From NCBI GenBank assembly GCA_023014335.1, contig JAECYW010000003.1, positions 310,001-374,000 of the forward strand: a stretch of 64,000 nt of DNA, read 5' to 3'. The notes below the pieces were generated by a model. The model was not told the origin of the DNA and did no database searches. It saw only the letters and a list, made by a program, of their open reading frames with translations. This DNA comes from Galerina marginata (lineage: Eukaryota > Basidiomycota > Agaricomycetes > Agaricales > Galerinaceae). The position numbers were made by a program, and so were the translations under genes. Of the stretch, positions 23,557-36,969 are shown one piece after another; the stretch's first letter is position 1, and every line of letters begins with the position of its first letter.

Positions 23557-26500
23557 ATATAATAGCTGATTCAGATTTATCGCCTACGAATGGAATTTGA
23601 AGTATCTTTGTCGTTGTGAAATTTATGTAAAACAATATATTCGTCGTGTTCCTGCTTTTGTTTCCCCTATGTCTGTTGTCCTGGAGCTCACAGAAATCGG
23701 GGGAGCCTTCCTTGCCAGAACTAACCAAATGTGTGGGAATGTCGGCTGGTCCGGCTTATTGATCAGCGTGGAAAGATCTGTGGGCGGTCCTCGAAAATTT
23801 ATCAACCGATTCAACGTCGGTATCAACGACGACGACGTTACCCAGCCACCAGGGTATGCTCTAAGCTTTTGGTCCATCGTATTCGGGCTTGTTATTCTTC
23901 GTCGCGCTCGAATCTCTTGGCTTATTTGTCTCTTTCTACCGCTGCAGTCCTAATGTCGCCCTAGGCTCATCACCTTACATTGAACCATGCATCCGGAACT
24001 TGGTGGTCATCAGTACGACAATAAAAGGAGCCATCTCAAGAGTTTCAACCTTCGCGAATCATATCAGACCTTTACCTCATCCATCAGAGTCAGCAAACTG
24101 TTGAGTCTACATCCTACCCACGACTCACGATCACCAAGTGCTCTGTGGCCAGTCGCAGGAAAGCATCAAGCCGGTGGAGCTTCGTGAACCGGAAGGCATA
24201 CTGGTTGTGGCCAACCCTGCTTCACGCAGTACGTCCTGCAGCGTAAGGTTCGTCGTATCTGTGTGATCCTTTGACCTCGTCCGTTAACCCTGTCGTTCAG
24301 CGCTTCAGCTCTTCACGAGATGTTCAGATCCCATGTTCGATCCCAGGACGGGGAACCGCAGCCAAAAATTTGGCTTGTGTCTCGGACGGACTCATACAGA
24401 TTACTGGTGAGTGCGAATGTTGCGTCTCCAATCGTGCCTACAATATCAAGGTAGTTCAGTTCTGATATCACTTTCTGGTGACTAGTACTCGACTTCACCG
24501 TTTTAGTCAAAGATCTTTAGCCTGCCGGGTCACCGAACTCATTGTGGTTAGTATTCCAATTGCTTCTGCCACTGACTTATGTCGTAACCTGATCGTGTCA
24601 GTTCAGGCAATTTTTAGCCTCCATGTTACCTAAATGCTAGGTCTACTCTTTACTTTCATCGCTCCCCCTGTACTCACGAAAATACTATTCCAAATACTAC
24701 CGATGATTAAGGAGGTCGATCATGTGCGTTTCGTCCCCCCCCCCCTTTGTCGGAGGCTTGAATCTTTTGTGTATTTATCTATATTTTCGTTTTCGTCTTC
24801 TTTTTTGTTCGGATACTCCTTCCAAACGTCGATGACAATCCCGGAATCACTTCACCGGTAGTCTGTGCATACTCACAGCCCTACTCATTTTGTTATGCCA
24901 GTTACGCTTCATCTGTAGCTCTGGTTGTTGGGTTGTTTCCGATCTGCTGGACTGCAATGTGGTTCCGCGCCGAGTCGCGGCTTTTTTGCTACTCATCTAC
25001 ATTGCATCCTCAGTGTTACAATCTCCTTCCGTCCTTTCCAGTCTTTTTCTTGTCAGTGCTTTTTTGTCTCCGTTTCCATTCTAGGACAATTTCTCTCTGT
25101 TCGATGGTGCGTTATGCCCAAGCAAATGGCCGATGCCAATCCTGGAACCACTTTTGGGCATTGTGCAGATATACAACCTTGATCATGAAGTCGCGTTATT
25201 TAAATGTTCTTTTACACGACCCTGGGGTTGTATCGGTAGTCTAAATTTTCCGTGCCTGGTGGTTCCATATTGCATTGGTCCAGGCTTCTTTAGTGCTGCC
25301 CTTTTTCCCTTTCTTTGTCTCGGTTTTTCTGCCTTGCTCTGCCTTGGTTCTGGATTGAGCATGTGGAATTTTTGCATTTGGTTCTAGCAAGCAAGCGGCA
25401 TATATTCCTCTTAATGGTTCGTTTACGCGTTCTGAGCCTTTGAAAATATCGTCTGGCCCTGATTCGCCAATTTAGTTGATGGATTATTTCGGCCTTCAAT
25501 GGTTAAACGGGTGCGTCGACGTGCCTTCCTCCCTCACTGAGACGAAGAATTTACAATGCGACTACTTAGTAGAAAAATGCATGTTGATCCTCATGCTCAG
25601 TTATTCCTTTCTTTCTTTCTGACGGTGCTCTCCGTGAACCAGCGTCTTATGATCTCATTTTAAATCCCCTCTTATCTTTGATACTCCTCTCTTCGTCGAA
25701 TACATTTCCGACCCGAAACCGCTTCATGTCGATGCAAGAAAGATTGTATACCCTGGATCTATCAATTAACACCTGTGACTCGATTCATCTTCGAGGTCTT
25801 CCTCTGCACTCTGGACTAAATCTCCAGACACGCACCATTAATCACCTTATCCAAAATCGCAATTGCTTTACCCCTGGATGCATTGTAATTCAGGTCAGCG
25901 ATAGCGATTGCATCGTGTGTCGCTAATGGTTGCGTGTCGATGGAGAATGGTCAGATTTTATAACCCGTGCATGCTTATCGAATTGATCTACAAATTATAA
26001 GTAAAAAATCCCAACAGTCACCGCGGTAGAAAGAAGCCAAAATTGCACACACCCGAACAAACCTCCTCATCCGTTATTTGTTCTCCTTCTCCGTCGGTAG
26101 TGCTCTTACCGAAACCAATTTCCTTCGGACCGAGACGCCCGGATGCTTAGTCAATCTTCGCCGTCAACGTGTCAGCCGGTGCCTAGGTCTCATTGTCGAT
26201 GCTAGGCATCGACGACGACGAGGACAACGACTCGTCTATCATTTCTGAGCCTCCCACCTTTGTCATTGTCGATGAAGGTCTGCAGTCTCCCTTGTCGACG
26301 CTGCTAGCTGCCTCTGGGAACGACTCGCTGCCCCACCTTCTTCACCGACGTTGCCTCCCCCCTCCTCCATCATCGCCGACGCGATTGGACCTAAATCGCG
26401 CCATCGCGCCCAGCACCGCTGCTGCTTCTCTACTTCCATCACCCGATGTGGCTGGCACAATCATCGCTGTCGTTTCTGCCACTGCCGCTGCTGCAGCCCA

Positions 26501-28950
26501 CCTTCCACCACCTCTTTGCCCTTGTTGGTGTCTCTGCGACTTTACCTTCTACTGCCAATGTAGTTGACGCTACCTTTCCACATCCTTCAGGTCAACGCGC
26601 CTCCTGTCTGCATTTACCGTCGCTGATGCGGTCCCGCGGCGCTATCGCTCGCCATTGTAGAGCCTACGTAGCCCTTCCCTCATCATCGTCAAGTTGGATG
26701 CTCGGAGGCGCTATGACGCTGTTTGATCTCGTCTTCGTGTTCATTATGAACATATGCCTCAACCTCGAAGCTGGAATTGACTTAATCGTGCCTAGATCTC
26801 GGCTAAACGAATGGTACCGGTACTGGTAAGTGTCCGCGTCAATGTCCGCGTCAATGTTTTTGTCGTGCTTTTTACCAATCCTATTTCCGAAGATCTAGAA
26901 TATTGTGCGGACGCGGATACGTACAATCTCGAGAACATCAAGGACTGCTCGGAGAAACCCACGTTTAGTCGCATTTACATCGTGCCAGATCGCTTCAATC
27001 GATCTCCACTCTTGATGGATTTGTGGATAGTATGTATACCTCTGGACTAAACGCATATTTGCATCAGGCTAATGATTGCTCTCCAGGCGCCTTCTGAGCT
27101 CGATCACGGGGACCGCCGTAGTCGTCCCCCTCTTGGTACAACTAACTGTGGTCGATTCCTGAGCGACGAGCAACGAATTTATAGCTTTCTAGGTTCCCTT
27201 CAAGTTGTCGGCGGTGGGATGCTCCGACTTTCGTGAACGTTGGTTTGTTCTTCCACTTCTCTCTTTTTATTTCCTACCTCTTATACCCGTTACTCATTCT
27301 TCATTCTCCTCCCTTTCCTATGCATTCATTCGCATGCAAGTAAAAAAACCGCGTCAAGCCTCGGACCACCGTCGCGAAGCTTTTATCTAAACGCCCATCT
27401 TGTTTTTGCGATGACCTTGTCCTCATTTCATAGACAATACGGTCGTCGACCATTTTTGTGCTCGTCGGCGGTGGTTCTTAGCTCGTGGTGTACTCTGCTT
27501 GGGGAGGGAGGATTCCTGCATATATGCTATCTGACTTTTCATCCCTGATGCTGTCTTCGTTTATATTTTCTTTCGTTTTGTTATCGTCCATTTTCCTTTC
27601 TTTCTCCCTCCGATCTTTGGCTTCACTTCCTTTTTTCTTCAACTTCCAGCTTTTCCGCGTTCGTCAAGGCCAACTATACAATGCCCGGTATGTGGGACAT
27701 CCCACTTCATCATTCCTCTATTCTCACGACGACACCGCTAATGCTAATTGATCCAGGCGTCAACAGGATTCCAGCGCTTAATATTTGATCTTCCCGGAGA
27801 TCAGCAACATATGTTGGTTCTCTGACGTTTCCGGCAGCTCAAAAGGTGCTAGAGTCGACGTAGGTTCAAATTCGCTTGGTGTATCCTCTTTTGCCCCATG
27901 TGAGTAGGTTTATTCTGCGGTTTGTCCACAGCCTGCATTTGTTTTTCCTCTTTGATTTGTGATTATATCGCTATTAGGAATTGCTTACGCTCTTCTTCAG
28001 GTTTTCGGTCCGGACCGTATGGCTATGAAGCACGTACCATCTATTTTATATGCGTTATCAGCCTTGTCTAGCTTTCTCTTCGTGATCGATCCTTATTCAT
28101 TTCATTTTAAAGGCAGTGTCCATGTACCTCTTGAGGCAGCAGTTCTGGAGACCACCTTAGCTGTAAATTGGCTCGTTACCCATGAATAACGTCACGTCGT
28201 ACCAGATCGTCCTGACAGATCGAGACTTCAGGTGGCATTGTGAGTGGATGATAAGTATATGTCTGCATTTCTCCATTGGGCTAATTAACGAAAGCTTGGT
28301 TAGGCACCCTCCAAGTTCTATCATGGACTACATCTCGTCGGTAAGCATGTTCGTTCCTTGAGCGATAAATGAAAAATTATATCGTTCTTGTAGGTTTACT
28401 TCAAGTCATTGGGAGATAGAAGCTCTGATTTTCGTGAACGTGCTTCCTTGTTTTCTTCCCTCCCTCTGTTTCCCACCTCTTCTACTAGCATCCCATTCTC
28501 CAGCCATCACTCCCCCCTCCCAACTTCGCTACGCATTCTTATGCAAGGCCCCGCGTCTAGCCTCGGACCACCCCCGCATAGGTCTTGTTCAATCGCCCTT
28601 CTTGTCTCTCGATGACGTTGTCATTTCATGGACAATACGGTCGTCGACCATGAGAACGCTTGGCGGTGGTCCTTAGCTCGGCGGTGTAATCATCTTTTTA
28701 TCCATTTGGGGTGGATTCCTACTGATATTTTATCTATGCTTGCCTTTGGGATCGTTTCTAATCGCGCTTTGGTTTTATAGATTCTAATTTTTTTCTCGTT
28801 CTGTTATGCGCTCTTTTCCATTTCATTTTCCTCCGAATCTTGGCTTCCCTTTCTCTCTAACCTAGGTTCTCTGCGTTCATCGTGAACAACTATGCAAGGC
28901 CTGGTAAGTGGGACGTCCCCCCTCATTACTCTTCAATTCTCATAACAAGA
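23557..28950. repeat. Spacer block B: second decayed segmental repeat
   Basis: Collinear with 12.3-18.0 kb to about 28.0 kb; 28.2-28.95 kb then repeats the 26.98-27.79 kb portion again (for example GTGCCAGATC and TTTTCGTGAACG landmarks). A Pro/Ala-rich frame at 26193-26567 and several 60-100-codon frames occur but are not shared intact with the other blocks. The stretch 26.88-27.03 kb reads as a plausible exon (EDLEYCADADTYNLENIKDC), yet its counterpart at 16.9 kb is interrupted by stops. Confidence 0.55.
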
Positions 28951-31900
28951 TCGTTAATAATAATTTGCAGGAGCCAACGGGATCGTATCTCCAGAGTGTA
29001 ATAGAGTCATCCATTGGTTCTTTAGCAACGTCCATCGGGTTGAGCTTCTCAATTCGCTGCTTTTCCGATCTGCTCTCTATGGTACTTGGGCTAACTCTTG
29101 CTTGCACAGACACATCGTGGTCCTTGACTAGGCACTTCATCGTTTGAAGCTCAGTCTCGTCGTGCCATCTGTATGGCGCGAACCCGAATCCCATGTTCAA
29201 AACTACAAAGCTCTGTTTCGCTTTTTCTGTTTGCTCGAACCTTTTCCCCTCAATTCGTTACACATCAAAATATTGTCTATCTCAGATACGATTTTTGAAC
29301 CGATCTTCCAGATCGGAGATTATTTCGGTCTCCAACGGTTAGACAGGTGTGTGGATATACCTACTCGACTAGTGAGATGACTCCTGCTGATGCTCAAGCT
29401 AAGCACTTGTATAATCATAGCTGCACGCCTCAAACTACCCTTCCCTGCTTAAGGTCTATGGCCCAATAGAGAAACGATACCGCTCTAACTAAGTGCGTCT
29501 TTTTTATTGCTTTCGCGGACAATTTTCTGCGCATATTGTAAATCCGTGTTTTCTTTCGATTCTTTTTCACCCTCGTCAAAGAAAGTGGCCGATGCCTATC
29601 CTGGAACCGCTCTTGGGTATTGTGCAAATATCAACCCTCATGATGTCGCGCTATTTAAGTCTTATTTTACACGACCCAGGGGTTGTATATGGTTTTTCTA
29701 CTGCCTGGTGGTTCCATGTTGCATTGGGTCCAAGATTTTTATTTTCATTGAGGCCCTTTTTCGCTTTCTCTATCTCGATTTTTGCTGCCGCATTTCGCTC
29801 TTTTGGATTCTTTACAGTTGGTTCTACCAAGTAAGCGGCACTTTTTCTTCTCCATAGTTCGTTCCGCGCTCTGAGCTGTGGAGATATCGTCTAGCCCTGA
29901 TACAAATACTCATGTATTTTAGGAGCGATCATCTTGATTTTTTTGGTGGATTTTTTCTGCCTTAATATCAATGGTTAAACGGGTGCGTGGACTTGCCTTC
30001 CTCCTTCACTGAGACGAAGCATTTATAAACTGACCAGTGAAAACACGCATGTCGATCCTCAAGCTCATTTTTTCTGTGCTCTCCGTGAGCAAAGTCTTAT
30101 AATTTCCTTTTAAATCCCCGCTTCTCCTCCTTTATATTCTGCTATACTCCTCTCTTCGTCAAATAGAACCCTGACATGAAACCTCGCCATCTCGATGCAA
30201 GAACACGCAACCGTGGATGTCCATATGGGGTGCTGGTAGCCTCACGTTACTTTTTAGTTGTTGACAAAATATAGAGACGGCGTGGTTTCTAGTTCTAAAA
30301 TTCGGCTTCATCTCCTTAATACCACCTCGAGATTGTGTACCCCGAACCTGTCAATTAACACCTCCGACTTGAATCATCTTCGAGGTCTCCTTCTGCACTC
30401 TGGACTAAATCTCCAGACACGCACCATTGATCACCTTATCCAAAATCGCGATTGCTCTACCCCTGGATGCATTGGAATCCAGGTCAGCAATAGCGATTTT
30501 ATGAGAAGCTTCTTTTGGTTGCGTGTCGATGGAGACTGGTCAGATTTTATAACCCGTGCATGCTTATCGAACTGATCTATAAATTATAAGTAAAAATCCA
30601 ACAGTTACCGCGGTAGAAAAAAGCCAAAATTGCACACCCGAAAAAACCTCCTCATCCGTTATTTTTTCCCTTTCTCCGTCGATACTCGATGATGGTCTTA
30701 CCGAAATGTTGACGGGACTATTTTGATGGTTTTACACAAAGGACTGCCAAAAACCGATCACACAGGGTAGGCCGATCCTTTCTTTTGGACATGGGTATTG
30801 GTTTGAGAAAGTAATGGCGATGCTGACTTTAACCAATTTCAAGGGGCATCGGACCGACTCGGATCTTCCCGTGTGCTTAGTCAAGGTTCGCCGTCAACGT
30901 GTCAGCGGTGCATCAACGTCGGCATCGACGACGACGACGGCTGGTCTTCCTTTGCAGCTGGGCTTCTCACCTTTGCGGTTGTCGATGGAGATCTGCGGTC
31001 TCCCTTGTCGAGACCCCTAGCTGCCTACGTTGCCCTCCCCTACCTCCTCATCGATCGCCTCATCGCCCACGCGATTAGACCCAACCCGCGCCATCGCATG
31101 CACCAACGTTGACACTACTTCTGCCCACTACCCGACGTGGTTGATACGGCCGTCGCCGTCGTTTCTCTCGCTCCCGTACCACCTCTTTTTGCAACTGTTG
31201 GTGGACTTCACCTCCACTGCCAATGCAGTCGACGCGACCCTCCCAGATGCTTCGGGTCGACGCGCCTCCTGGCATTCTTTTCTGTCGTTGATGCGGTCCT
31301 CTCGCCAGCCACTGTAGAGCCTACATAGCCCTGCCCTCATCATCGTACAGTTGGATGCTCAGAGGCGCCACGACGGTGTTTGGTCTTGGTTTCGTGTGCA
31401 TTATGAATATATGCCTCAATGTCAAAGCTGGAATTGGCTTACTTGTGTCTAGTTTCTGTTTGAACGAATGGTACCGGTACCGGTAAGCGTCCGCGTCAAT
31501 GTTTTTGTCGTGCTTTTCTCCATCGTTATTGAAAAGTGTGGTTCCGATGCACAGGATCTCAAGAACTTCAAGAACTTTTTTACCTGCAAGGGATAGACTA
31601 GACTGGACTGGCGGCTCGCTACCGATAAAAAATGTCCCGCAGTTACATTGTGTCAGCCCGCCTCTACAGATCTAGACTCCAGATGGCCTGGTAGACGGTA
31701 AATATGTTTCTGGTCCTCCCTTTCCACGCATTCATGCAATGCCACGACTAGCATCGAACCATCGTCGCGAAGCTATTGTCTAATTGCCCATCGTGTCTTT
31801 TCTATGATGTTTTCATTTTACATGATAATATGGTCCTGACAACAACTGCAGGCCGAACGGCGGCGGTTCTTAGCTCACGGTGTACTCAGCTTTTACCATT

Positions 31901-34324
31901 GAAGAAAATTCGTCTTATATGCTGTCTAACTTTCATTCCCAGTGCCGTGTTTGTTTATACTCTTTTCCTTTTGTTATACGCCCATTTTTCGTGTTTTCCC
32001 CCTCCGATCTTTCGCTTCATTTCCATTTTTCTCAAACTTCCAGCCTGTCCGCGCTCGTCAAGGCCATCTATGCAATTCCTAGTACTAGTGGTAAGTGGGA
32101 GATCCCCAATCAACGCTCCTCTATGCTCACGATGACACCACTAATACCAATCGATCTAGGCGACAATACGCCTTCCGGGGACTAATATCTCATCTTCCTG
32201 GAGGTCAGCGACATCCGTTGGTTCTCTAACGCTTCCGGTAGCTCAAAGGTTATTGACGTCGATGTGGATTTGCTTGGTGCCTCTTATCCGCCCCGGTGCG
32301 AGTAGGAACTCATCCTGAGGTTCCTGAAATTTTGTCCAAGGGATGTACTACGTGTTTTCTCTTCGTGTTGTGGTTTATTGCCATTATAAATCTCTTTCGC
32401 CCTTCTTCAAACTTTCCGTTTTATGACCTTCATCTCGCTCATCAACTTCGCCTTCTCCTCGCCTATTTTCCGCTATTCTCCTCTGTTTATTTGCCAATGC
32501 CGCCCATCCCGAAACCACTTCACCCTGAAGCAAGCATACACAACCGGGACGACCATGTGAAGCCATAGTTGCCGCACATTACTTTCTGGTTGTTTCTGGC
32601 TATATCGAGAAAGAGGATGACTTGGTTTCTAATTCGGAAATCGGCTTCGCCTTCCCAGTAACACCTTGGGGATTTGTCTCGTTTGAAGTTCTCGTCTCAC
32701 CTTTAATGTTCTAGATCGTTGGATGAATTTCCAAGAAATTTTGTTGGGGCAACATGCCGTACATTTTATGCTTTGCCGGTACGAGCGCCACCTCTGACTG
32801 ATCTGTGCACTTTCCCAGTGGTTAATCTAGCTGCAGGCGAGTTCAAACTTCGAACTCAAGCGGTCGCTGTGCCTCGTCACCCGCAACCGCTCCCTTCTAC
32901 ACCTCCGCTGGACACTTCCGCTGGTAACCTGCCGGCAGAAAGGCCGGGGAGAAGATCGTAAAGCAATAACTTCGTCTGTTCGTCACAAAAGAATTGTGAT
33001 GTTGATCGTTATGGATCTTTCTTCTGGCCGATGAGTTAACTGAATGAGGCGGAAAAGAGGAATGAGAGATTTGAGGAACGTATGTGTATGTTACTTTGGC
33101 GCCTACTCGCTCATATTTGCCCTTCATAGGAAGAAAGGACGAATTTCACGTCCCCGTCTGGCCAAATACATTTTATAAAATCCTGCTCAGTGCGTTTGTG
33201 GCTGCTTATAGCTCGAATCAGGTCAACCTAACCACCAGAACCCAGATTAAACCTGTAAGCCCGTTTTCTTTTTCTTTTTGCGTAAAATGTCGCTTATCAC
33301 AGCGTCGAGCGTGACGACTGGCCATGACCAATGACAGGCTCGTTTTAAATTTGTTTTGGACTTCATTCGTCTTTCGGATAGAGGACGCACCACAGTCAAA
33401 CCCGTCTTGCCTTCTTGGCCAGTTCAGTCTGGACTCTGGCTTCTTCCGTCATGTTCTGGAAACTTACATACCTGGAGGGTTCCTTTTTGCTTTTGGTTGC
33501 GGTTTTCTCGCTTCTTCTAAAGTGTTCCTCCTTACTGTGGTCGTCTTTTGATGCTTCAAAATGCTGTCCTTATTGGCACCAATCTATGTGTCGTATAACC
33601 GACCGTCTCTTCAAATGTCGAGTTCCAGAAAACTCCTCAGGTGCTTCTAGGAGGTCGGACCTTGGAGTGCTTTGGTGGTCTAAACATAGCGCGCCGATCA
33701 TGACGCTCTGTCTACGCGCTGTCCCCGTATTCTGTTCGCGTACCTTCCCCGCCCCTGCGATTGTAAGTTACGTTCCCCGCAATCAATAGAAAACAAACAT
33801 TTCTCTTGATTTCTCTACTGCTACGAGTCCTTTGTCATCGGACATTCCATGTGTCCGTTGGCTGTCGGTCCAGGTGGTGACCCATGACATTGCCCAATGG
33901 GTTTAGTCAATCTCATGGCGCTTCTATCCATGAGAACGACGAGGTCGAGAACTCTCAGAGCACAAAGGACAAGGGGCGATCGAACAAGCGTTCAATGGAC
34001 AATTTTGAAGCGAGGTAAGTGACAAGTTGGTCCCGAGGTCAATAAATCAGACAACCACATTCTTAGAGTCCAGATCCACCACCTGGGCCGTCGTGGCAGG
34101 GTATTTTACATTTCTAGAAATATAGAATGGGCCTCTCTCCGGTTCAAGGGCCAACCGCAGACAAAAAACGGTAATAGGAAAAACGAAACTCCCGAATTTC
34201 CAACACGACTTCTAGTCCTGGTTTAAAAAGTATTTAAGCCCTCCATAATCTCAGCTTTTCAACAGACACCAACTCGTCTTCTAGCTTTAGCTTTTCATAC
34301 TCGCTCAACAACACTCTACTTAAC
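28951..34324. repeat. Spacer block B': third, partial decayed copy and upstream region of gene copy 3
   Basis: 29.4-32.5 kb follows the order of landmarks of 14.45-18.06 kb and continues across the empty insertion site at 32.49 kb into sequence matching 20.88-21.4 kb. 33.36-34.32 kb matches the upstream regions of gene copies 1 and 2. This extra half-unit makes the distance between gene copies 2 and 3 (11.73 kb) equal to more than one spacer. No intact gene is seen. Confidence 0.55.
34231..34238 (+). promoter_or_regulatory. TATA-like box of 209-aa gene copy 3
   Basis: TATTTAAG 94 bp before the ATG, preserved with flanking AGCCCTCC as in the other two copies. Confidence 0.6.
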
Positions 34325-35296
34325 ATGTCTACCAACGCCAGGAAGCTCAAGTTCTCCGCCAATGGACTCGACAAAGAAATCACCCTGTTGTTGACGTTCA
34401 CGCCTCCCGCTGCTGGGAAGCCGTACGAAGACGAGTTCCCGACCTGCTGGAGTAAGTTTTACGTTCTTAATTGCGAACTCGACGTTCTTCGATTAAACGT
34501 TCCTGTAGAGGTCATTACCTTGAAGAAGGGCGGACCCACTGGGGCTCAGGTCGAATACACGGCTAATACTGCATTCGCTGCACCCCAGGTATTAAACGCG
34601 TAACATGGATTTAGGCTTCGATTAATTACAAACTTAAAACTGGCAGATCGACGACGGAAATTTGGTCACTGCGACTTCCTCTGCTCTTTGCGGCGTAAGT
34701 TATCTCATTCGAGGTCTTCATGGACGCTACCAACTAATGCTCGGAAAAACAGACTGGCCAGAAGTGCTCCATCGTCGACGATGGCGTTGTCACGCCCGCG
34801 GTCCCTGGAGACGCTGGCTATCTTATCTGCACTAACGAGACCACCGCGGCGACGGACGTAGCAGTGGTAAGTCTTTGTCGTTTGCCATGCTGCTTGCTAT
34901 ATATTCACCATGTTGTCTCATTCCAGGGCTTTTCTGACGCTACTGGCGGCGACGTCGAAGCCGTTGTTGTTTGGGAAAAGGTCGCGTAAGTCCTTCCGTG
35001 ATTTACGGCTGTACTTAGCTCACCTATGCTGCGGTTTCAGTGTTAAATCCAAAGTTAGGGCTCAATTCACCCCGTTCATGGAAATCTACGCCACTGACGA
35101 CTATCAAGGTGCGTTATCTTTTACCCTAGTGTAATACTCATCGACTGATATCTTTTTTTCAGAAACCCAAATGCTCAGAGGCGCCGTCGAAAGCCCGTTG
35201 CTCTGGAAGAAGAACCTCCAGACTCTCAATAAGCAGACCACTATGTCGGTTAGCGTCGATGGAAACACGGGAGAAATTCTCATCAAGGATGCCTGA
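34325..35296 (+). CDS. 209-aa protein of unknown function, paralogue 3 of 3
   Basis: Exons 34325-34451, 34509-34588, 34647-34694, 34753-34866, 34927-34985, 35041-35108 and 35163-35296 match the other copies in length and phase; product 209 aa. It begins MSTNARKLKFSANGLDKE and differs from copy 1 at only a handful of residues in the first exon, with many of the nucleotide changes synonymous. It uses TGA where the others use TAA. Exon conservation next to decayed spacers implies purifying selection. Function is unknown; a soluble beta-rich fold is my inference from residue pattern only. Confidence 0.85.
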
Positions 35297-35529
35297 ATAT
35301 AATAGGTTATCTCTTGCTTCTTGAACGGGATTCCGATGTTGTGAAAACTGTGTAAAAATAAATACTTGTCTCATGCTTCTGCTGTGAGTCCCCATTACCC
35401 TGAAAATCAAATATTTCCTTGTAAAGAATGTTGCGTGGTGTTAATGACGAGCATAGTTTTGTTGGCAAACGAAATGAGAGAGACAAAGCGAGCAGAAGTG
35501 TTGATTGCGGATTCATGACTTCGATTAGG

Positions 35530-36130
35530 AGTCAGATTAGATTAGATCGAACTGTCTGAAATTAACACCGACAAACATCACGGTCCGAAATCAACACGCC
35601 AACGATTGACTTCGGGAATACACCAGACACCGTCTGATTCAATGTCTTCATATCGCCCGACTTGGCAGCTTAGTTCGTTGCAGCACCTGCCCGCTCTTCC
35701 AAGTTCCCGTTCCTCGTGTTTAAGCCGACATCCGCTGAACAAAGCCCTTGCACAACCTGGAGGCCGATAAACATGGCTTTAGGTCGGCCTGCCTTAAAGG
35801 GTTCTAGTGCGAGAGAAGATAGAATCGACACGTACACGTACCGATATCTGACGCTGAGGGAAGGTGACGATGTCCGAGCCCTCGATTTCCCAGTTTGCTC
35901 TCTAGGCTGGAGTCGATGTTTGTGCTACGGCAGCTCTTCCCTGGACACTGGTGGTGAGATCTGAAGTTTATGGACAACGGGGAGTTGACGGGGAGTTCTT
36001 TTGTGGTGAATCTTCTTTCGCCTTTCTTCTGTCTTCTTCTGTGTTCCGTTCTTCAGTTGTCTTTTCCTCCCAACTTACTTATACCCTCTTCGCTTGGATC
36101 TCTTACTCTCCTAGGGTGTGATATCCCCCG
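35530..36130. repeat. Right flanking repeat of the segmental array
   Basis: Direct copy of the 9.6-10.3 kb block: AGATTAGATTAGATCG, then ATTAACACCGACAAACATCA, then CGGTCCGAAATCAACA, and further on a shared GATATCCCC region. It marks the right border of the array. Confidence 0.65.
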
Positions 36131-36969
36131 CGAAATACCCATCTGCGTAAACCCGTATACCTCTCAAACAATTTCAAGTGTACACGGCTCGTGTCGTGTC
36201 CCACTGAAGTCCCACCAGTGACAGACAGAAAACATCATGTGGGAGGTCACTGCCATTAAGAGTTCACTCATCAAATCTGATTTTTAGCCCTCAGTAATTT
36301 TCTATTTGAGAGTTTGTTTGGCAGCCTGACAGGCTGCGGTGCGCGCCGTACTGTGACAACAGACGGGCGTAAGTATACGGTACTACAACTGTGGTTAGAA
36401 CGCCGTCACTGGTGACAGCGATAAAATTCCAAATGATTGCGTTACGGTGGGTGGGCAAACGGCCATTGATGGCGCTAAGGTAATTCATCTACCAGTGTAA
36501 TTATCTTTCTTGCCTTCCTCCCAAAACGAGCCCATTTTAGGGTAAGTTCGCGCACATTTTGCTTGCTATACAGTATATTTTGCTTACAACTTAGCAGCAA
36601 GTCATTGGGTACGGCGTCGGTGTGCAGGTCAATTGAAGAGTGACGAATTCTCCGCAACAGCAGAACGCAATGGGGCATGGCGGCAAACTAGGGGTTCCCA
36701 GGAGTTCCAGAAGGGGCTGTCATAATCCGGTTGCTGCCCCTCATTCTTGGAACACACCATCGAGATTTAAGCTTATTTACCCCTTACTGTCATCTTACTA
36801 CCATTGAAAGACATCGTACTTATAGCCTATGCATATAAATATATATAACAAACAACCGATTCCTATATTCTGCCCCTTTCCTGCAAGTCGACTGAGGCTG
36901 CGACTTTCCCAGCCTGCCGAAACATCCCTTGTGTCTAATAGACTGAGGCTGCTTCAAGCCGTTCTCGTT
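36131..36969. other. Intergenic, presumed promoter of the 591-aa membrane protein
   Basis: No gene or repeat is recognised. Two imperfect copies of GACTGAGGCTGC near 36.89 and 36.94 kb lie just before the start codon and may be regulatory or leader sequence. Confidence 0.35.

Noticed and set aside
24325..24350. GTTCGATCCC, possible tRNA T-arm
   Set aside because: The sequence upstream does not form D or anticodon arms, and the copy at 13.17 kb does not keep it.
26193..26567. 124-codon Pro/Ala/Ser-rich frame starting MSMLGIDDDEDN
   Set aside because: The equivalent frames in the paralogous spacers at 16.2 and 30.9 kb are broken, and the C-terminal half is low-complexity.
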